Assembly (NCBI GenBank): GCA_004556655.1 | Contig: SFGF01000009.1 | Span: 1-64,000 of the forward strand | Source of the DNA: Lachnospiraceae bacterium | GTDB lineage: Bacteria; Bacillota; Clostridia; Lachnospirales; Lachnospiraceae | Direction of reading: 5' to 3' | Length of the DNA stretch: 64,000 nucleotides | Shown here: piece after piece, positions 59,558 to 64,000 of the stretch | Position numbering within the stretch: position 1 is the stretch's first letter | Layout of the letters: each line of letters starts with the position of its first letter | The notes under the pieces: generated by a model | Database searches by the model: none | The model's input: only the letters and a program-made list of their open reading frames with translations | Told to the model about the DNA's origin: nothing | Program-made: the position numbers and the translations under genes

Positions 59558-60811
59558 TCACTGACGGTACTGTCGGGGAGTAAGCCCGGTATATTTTTTG
59601 AAAACCCGGGAGAAATAACTCTGGTCCTCGAATCCGGACGCAATCGCAATATCAATAATCGTATAGTCCGTGTTGGCAAGAAGACGTTTGCTTTCCTCGA
59701 TACGAACCATGTTCAGATATTCTTTGAAGGAAGAGCCTGTGGACTGCTTAAATATAGAAGAAAAATAAGCCGGATTCAAGTGCACCTGGTCTGCCACTTC
59801 TTCCAGTGTCAGATTTCCCGAGAAATTCTTGGAAATATAGGAAATTGCTTTTTTGATAAGATCATGGTTTTTCCCGGGTATGTAATCAAACGTATTTTCA
59901 ATAAAGGCTTCCAATGTTTCCTGAAGGCTATAACAAAGATCATCCAGATTCTGGATTTCCTGAAGATTCTTCAAAAAATGATTATTCATTTTCAAAATAA
60001 TATCATTGGTAGCGCCCCCTTCAATGGCAGCACGGGATAACAGGGAGCAAAGTTCAATGGCACGTGTTTTAATAATTTCCAGATTATTTCCCTCTGCAAA
60101 GAAAACATATCCAAGAAGGTCATTGAGAATGGCTTTTGCCTGAAAGGCATCCCCGGTTTTTACCTTGGTGATCAGTGCCTTTTCTTTGTCGTAAGGATAT
60201 TCCATTCTGTAAGAAGTGGAACAGGATTTATAATTCTGTATGGATTCATTGATTTTTGACTGCTGCTGAAGTTTCTCCTGCTTAATAATAAATTGCTGAT
60301 AACTGTCGGAGATCAGACTGGAAAACATGTAGTAAAGAAGGCGGCTGATCTGCGTGACTTTTGCAGGCGGTACCACAGGCAGGGCATGGGATTCCTCGTA
60401 AAGTTCCAGAAGAGAATCCAGAGGAATCTGATATTTATCTGAAATGTCAGAAATCAATAAAGAATCCGGTTCATCCATCAAAAACGGACCAACAAGTATG
60501 GAACCAAAAAGGATGTTTTTGTTGATCAGAGGAAATACAATATGGTTCAGGTTGGCATGGCAGGAAAAAATATAGGTTTCTCCCAGGTCCATAGCCCGTT
60601 TTCCTGCTTTGATATGGAGACGGCTGCATTCATCTCCGGGCGGAAGAAAGCGGCGAAAAAGATTACAGAAAGAAGTGATATCGCCTTGAATCTAAAGAAT
60701 ATGTCCGGTATCATCAATAACCTGTATGGGAAGTCCCACACAGGCATGAAAAACTTTTAGCATATCGGTAAGCTGTTCTTTTTTTAAAATTGTGTATAAA
60801 TACGGTGTCAT
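59558..60811 (-). pseudogene. PocR-AraC regulator interrupted by an in-frame TAG
   Basis: The full frame from ATG 60811 (preceded by GGGAGGCGAATTGAT) to 59558 is 417 codons with a single internal stop: TAG at codon 40 (complement 60692-60694). Before it lies KKEQLTDMLKVFHACVGLPI; after it GDITSFCNLFRRFLPPGDEC and FSCHANLNHIVFPLINKNIL. Together they make a PocR ligand-sensing domain with its Cys/His residues, followed by a linker and a complete AraC DNA-binding domain (LEEVADQVHLNPAYFSSIFK, then IDIAIASGFEDQSYFSRVFK). PocR domains often sense corrinoid or diol substrates, fitting the divergent corrinoid module. A shorter product could start at ATG 60592 (344 residues), losing half the sensor. 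Confidence 0.75.
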
Positions 60812-61045
60812 ATCAATTCGCCTCCCGGTTGAAAATCAACGTATAGTTATCAAAATATGGTGGATGAAGATAATACATCCTTTTCTTATTTTATCATGAC
60901 ATAATAGATAAAAAAAGTACTATCAATCTAAAAAAAATACAATATTTTTTAAATGAAAAAAGCTAGAATACAGATAAAGCAAGAGGGATGCGGAGCCCTG
61001 ACTTTAAATACATAAAATATGGTGACACATAGGAGGAATGTGAAC
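60812..61045. other. Intergenic region between regulator and corrinoid protein
   Basis: This 234-base gap is AT-rich. I find no convincing sigma-A or sigma-54 promoter by eye. The strong AGGAGG (61031-61036) lies 9 bases before ATG 61046. Activator binding sites for the PocR-AraC protein are expected here but not recognisable. Confidence 0.4.
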
Positions 61046-61690
61046 ATGGCAATTATTCAGGAAATTTCAGAATTCTTACAAAAAGGAAGAGCTAAAAATG
61101 TAAAAACACTGGTACAGCAGGCACTTGACGAAGGAATGGATCCAAAAGTAATCTTAAATCAAGGTCTGATGGATGGTATGATGGTCGTAGGAAGCAAATT
61201 TAAAAAGAACGAAATTTTTGTACCGGAAGTTCTGGTAGCTGCCAGAGCAATGAATGCAGGACTGACAATTCTGAAACCAAAGCTGGTGGAAGTAGGAAAT
61301 GAACCGATCGGACGTGTAGTAATCGGTACTGTAGAAGGCGATTTGCATGATATCGGTAAAAACCTGGTTGGAATGATGCTGCAGGGTGCAGGATTTGAAG
61401 TTATTGATGTGGGTGTAGATGTAAAACCGGAAACATTTATTGAAAAAGCAGAGGCAGAAGGTGCAGATATTATCTGTATGTCCGCATTGCTTACTACAAC
61501 TATGACAAATATGCAGAATGTAATCAACAAATTAAAAGAAGAAAATCTGCGTGATAAATACATTGTTATGGTTGGTGGAGCACCGGTTAATGAAAGCTTT
61601 GCACAGGAAATCGGCGCAGATTTCTATACTCCGGATGCAGCGAGCGCAGCTGAAGCAGCCAGAGATGCAGTAGTGAAAAAAACAGCATAA
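61046..61690 (+). CDS. Corrinoid protein (MtbC/MtmC/MtaC-like)
   Basis: A 214-residue methyl carrier. The N-terminal helical cap (about 1-85) has GMDPKVILNQGLMDGMMVVG and EIFVPEVLVAARAMNAGL. The Rossmann-like B12 domain has D99-L-H101-D-I-G104 (GDLHDIGKNL), where H101 is the lower axial ligand of cobalt, then SALLTTTM and GGAPVNESFA. It accepts a methyl group from a substrate methyltransferase and passes it to a second methyltransferase. The RACE activator follows by 87 bases. The partner methyltransferases are probably beyond 64000. Confidence 0.93.
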   Translation: MAIIQEISEFLQKGRAKNVKTLVQQALDEGMDPKVILNQGLMDGMMVVGSKFKKNEIFVPEVLVAARAMNAGLTILKPKLVEVGNEPIGRVVIGTVEGDLHDIGKNLVGMMLQGAGFEVIDVGVDVKPETFIEKAEAEGADIICMSALLTTTMTNMQNVINKLKEENLRDKYIVMVGGAPVNESFAQEIGADFYTPDAASAAEAARDAVVKKTA

Positions 61691-61711
61691 TTATTGAGAC
61701 AAGGGCAAAAG

Positions 61712-61749
61712 GTCAGTCGGGGCATGCTTGCATGCCTGAGACTGACTTT
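61712..61749 (+). other. Hairpin between corrinoid protein and RACE genes
   Basis: An outer stem GTCAGTC/GACTGAC (61712-61718, 61740-61746) encloses GGCATGC/GCATGCC (61721-61727, 61730-61736), followed by only TTTC. It may weaken readthrough or protect the upstream mRNA, giving more corrinoid protein than activator. Confidence 0.45.
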
Positions 61750-61777
61750 CTGGATTACAGAAACATGAGGAAGCAGG

Positions 61778-63985
61778 ATGGAAAAAATAAAGGTATTGAG
61801 AGACTTTCATCCCTGTATAGACAGAGAAAAGGTATTTAGGCAGCTGAATTGTTATCCGGATTCTCCAGTGTACGAGGAAATGGAAGAGTCTTTCGATGAG
61901 ATTAAAGACGAAATGCTGAACTTATGTAAAACGGCGGGGGTCCTGGCATTAGGCAGGATCCCCTCTGGTTATTTTCAGCAGGAAAGAGAAGCGGTTTATG
62001 TTCTGGTAACGATCGGACAGGAGATCAGTGATCGTAGTACCCAAAAGTTTGCAGAAGGCGATTTTGTGCAGGGTATGCTGATTGATGCCATAGCTGACAG
62101 TTTATTGTTTTCTCTGGAAGATGATATTCAAAGAGAACTCCGTAATGCATGTGCCGGATGGAAACGTGGCGTGAGTAAGCGACTGGAAGCACCACAGGAT
62201 ATTCCCATGGAGATTCAGAAAGAAGCACTGAAACAGACGAATGCAGAAGAGCTGTTGGGACTGGAGCTGTCAAGCGGATATATGTTCCGACCGGTTAAGA
62301 CCAGCAGCCAGATTTACCTTACCACGGACGATGAAAAGACTTTTAAAGCACAGCATAATTGCAGAACCTGTCCGAATGTGAATTGCCAACTCCGTCATGT
62401 GGAACCATTGAAAATCCGTGTGATGAATGATAAGAATGAAGAAATGATTATTTCATTGATGGATGGAACTCTTCTTGAAGCACTGCAGAAACAGATCGAG
62501 GGAATTCAGTCTCCCTGCGGTGGGCGTGGAGCCTGCGGAAAATGTCGGGTTCAGGTGATGGAAGGACAGCTTCCGGTAACTGCACAGGATGAGAAAATAT
62601 TCAGCACGGAAGAACTGGCAGCCGGATGGCGGCTGGCCTGCTGCGCTGTTCCGGAGGAAGATCTGGCGGTTCGTCTGGGATGGGGAAGCGAAAAAGAAAT
62701 CGAGGTTCAGGTTGGTTTTGAAGGAGAAAGTACGGTATCTTCAGACAAACAGTCCGATTATGAGGAGAAAATCTGCGGACCTTATGGTTTCGCTATCGAT
62801 ATCGGAACTACGACGCTGGCGGTGCAGCTGATTTCACTTAAAACAGAAGAGTGTCTGGGAACCGATACCGGATTAAACAGTCAGAGGACATATGGCGCAG
62901 ATGTAATAGCCCGTATTCAGGCTTCTGTTGATGGCAAGGGAGAGGAGCTCATGAAACAGATCCGGAGAGATCTGTGGAAGAGCATGGAAAAGCTGAGTGT
63001 GGATCACGGAATTTCCATGGAAGATATCGAACAGGTAGTGATTGCCGGAAATACCACGATGATTCATCTGTTGATGGGATATCCATGTGATGGTCTTGGA
63101 AAAGTTCCGTTTACTCCTTATCGAATCGATGAGATTTACATAGCAGGAAGAGAAGTATTTCCAGGCTTGGGCAGTCGGACAGAGATACAGATCTATCCGG
63201 GAATATCTACGTTTGTAGGTGCGGATATTGTGTCTGGAATCTGTGCACTTCATATGGAAAAAAAAGAGCAGATTCAGCTGCTGGTTGATCTGGGTACGAA
63301 CGGAGAAATGGTTCTTGGAAATCGTGAGAGGCTTCTGGTGACATCTACAGCCGCAGGACCGGCTTTTGAGGGTGGAAATATTACCTGGGGCACCGGCAGC
63401 ATTCCCGGGGCCGTGTGCAGCGCTCACCTGGAAAACGGAAACCTTGATATTCAGACAATTCAGGGACAGCCGCCTGTGGGGATCTGTGGTACCGGGGTAG
63501 TGGAACTGACGGCTGAGCTTGTGAAAAATGAGAAAATAGATGAAACCGGGCGTCTGGAGGATCCGTGGTTTACATCGGGATTTCCAATTGCCGAAAATCC
63601 GCATGGAGAACAAATCTGCCTGACACAGAAAGACATCAGAGAGATACAGCTGGCGAAAGCCGCAGTGAGAGGCGGAATTGAAACCCTTCTGGACAAATAC
63701 GGAATCACTGCCAAACAGGTTCAGCAGGTGTATGTGGCCGGAGGGTTCGGATATCGGCTTGATTATGAAAAGGCTATGCAGATTGGAATGTTTCCGGAAG
63801 AGTTTTCCGGAAAGGTTCAGGCAGTAGGCAACAGTTCTCTTCGTGGTGCTGTCAGACTGCTGTGTGGTCCTGAAAGAATGAAAGAGGCGGTGGAAACTAC
63901 CGCACTGGCGGAGGAAATTGATTTGTCCACAGATCCTGTATTTCAGGAAGCATATATGGATGCTATGTTTTTCGGTGAGGAATGA
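61778..63985 (+). CDS. RACE protein: ATP-dependent reductive activator of corrinoid proteins
   Basis: A 735-residue activator that reduces inactive Co(II) to Co(I) at the expense of ATP. Residues 1 to about 200 resemble the activation domain of cobalamin-dependent methionine synthase. NCRTCPNVNCQLRH (about 198-211) is a Cys cluster that could hold Fe-S. A plant-type [2Fe-2S] ferredoxin domain follows with C247, C253 and C256 (PCGGRGACGKCRV) and a fourth Cys at 288 or 289. The ASKHA ATPase part (about 330-700) shows AIDIGTTTLAVQL, GNTTMIHLLMG, LLVDLGTNGEMVLG and STAAGPAFEGGN. The ATG is preceded by GAGGAAGCAGG. It is complete and ends 15 bases before the window edge. Confidence 0.93.
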   Translation: MEKIKVLRDFHPCIDREKVFRQLNCYPDSPVYEEMEESFDEIKDEMLNLCKTAGVLALGRIPSGYFQQEREAVYVLVTIGQEISDRSTQKFAEGDFVQGMLIDAIADSLLFSLEDDIQRELRNACAGWKRGVSKRLEAPQDIPMEIQKEALKQTNAEELLGLELSSGYMFRPVKTSSQIYLTTDDEKTFKAQHNCRTCPNVNCQLRHVEPLKIRVMNDKNEEMIISLMDGTLLEALQKQIEGIQSPCGGRGACGKCRVQVMEGQLPVTAQDEKIFSTEELAAGWRLACCAVPEEDLAVRLGWGSEKEIEVQVGFEGESTVSSDKQSDYEEKICGPYGFAIDIGTTTLAVQLISLKTEECLGTDTGLNSQRTYGADVIARIQASVDGKGEELMKQIRRDLWKSMEKLSVDHGISMEDIEQVVIAGNTTMIHLLMGYPCDGLGKVPFTPYRIDEIYIAGREVFPGLGSRTEIQIYPGISTFVGADIVSGICALHMEKKEQIQLLVDLGTNGEMVLGNRERLLVTSTAAGPAFEGGNITWGTGSIPGAVCSAHLENGNLDIQTIQGQPPVGICGTGVVELTAELVKNEKIDETGRLEDPWFTSGFPIAENPHGEQICLTQKDIREIQLAKAAVRGGIETLLDKYGITAKQVQQVYVAGGFGYRLDYEKAMQIGMFPEEFSGKVQAVGNSSLRGAVRLLCGPERMKEAVETTALAEEIDLSTDPVFQEAYMDAMFFGEE

Positions 63986-64000
63986 TTTTCATATTGAGAC

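Noticed and set aside
60692..60694. Reading the in-frame TAG as pyrrolysine
   Set aside because: The gene is a regulator, not a methylamine methyltransferase, and TAG serves as an ordinary stop in rplI, dnaB and upp. Nonsense mutation is simpler, although the corrinoid context makes a check worthwhile.

Overview
The window looks like a chromosomal segment of a gut-type Lachnospiraceae (Clostridia, Firmicutes). Supporting signs are the Firmicutes gene order rpsF-ssb-rpsR and gdpP-rplI-dnaB, mecA, sortase B, DUF1292, DUF951 and DUF1858 proteins, a T-box leader in front of an archaeal/eukaryotic-type prolyl-tRNA synthetase, AGGAGG ribosome binding sites and moderate GC. I see no phage, conjugative element, CRISPR array, rRNA or tRNA. 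The species cannot be fixed from this sequence alone.

Layout. 0-5 kb: an SpaA/Cna-B repeat surface protein, a MATE pump, a tiny conserved-looking peptide, a GNAT acetyltransferase and a coiled-coil membrane protein. 5-9.2 kb: DUF3786, a radical SAM enzyme, a UroD/MtaA-type protein fused to a thioredoxin-like domain, and a CobW GTPase. 9.3-16.3 kb: a DctPQM TRAP transporter, an AraC regulator, a GH105 unsaturated-uronyl hydrolase and a CE12-type acetylesterase. 16.4-26.1 kb: cell wall and housekeeping genes (VanY-type carboxypeptidase, MurE-like ligase, sortase B, Sir2, rpsF-ssb-rpsR, gdpP, rplI, dnaB). 26.1-26.3 kb: a MITE-like element. 26.7-31.1 kb: a second uronate block (KduD, KduI, an RpiB/DhuI-like isomerase, a second GH105, a second AraC). 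31.2-43 kb: MerR, ferredoxin, a scar with two truncated genes, MATE, transglutaminase, PatB-type lyase, a HicA-like toxin-antitoxin pair, mecA, a GH18 protein and a coiled-coil protein. 43.1-54.3 kb: MATE, SGNH esterase, UroD-like protein, a decayed UroD-like gene, GH2 beta-galactosidase, CwlD-like amidase, LacI regulator and GH36 alpha-galactosidase. 54.4-59.4 kb: tsaC, a phosphatase-fold protein lacking its catalytic residues, rpiB, upp, dCMP deaminase, T-box and proS. 59.5-64 kb: a PocR/AraC regulator broken by one in-frame TAG, a corrinoid protein and its RACE-type reductive activator.

How the parts work together. Two blocks handle unsaturated galacturonyl/rhamnogalacturonan oligosaccharides: import (TRAP), deacetylation (CE12), release of unsaturated uronate (two GH105), and conversion to 2-keto-3-deoxygluconate (KduI or the DhuI-like isomerase, then KduD). 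The 2-keto-3-deoxygluconate kinase and aldolase are not in the window. A second theme is corrinoid/UroD-type chemistry, spread over three places (5-9 kb, 45-47 kb, 61-64 kb). The right-edge pair is a clear corrinoid methyl-transfer module whose methyltransferase is probably just beyond the window.

Most likely to be new: the DUF3786/radical SAM/UroD-thioredoxin/CobW cluster, the UroD genes embedded in a glycan operon, the side-by-side KduI and DhuI-like isomerases, and three structured palindromic elements in intergenic DNA. All functional statements are inferred from motifs read by eye; no database search was run.
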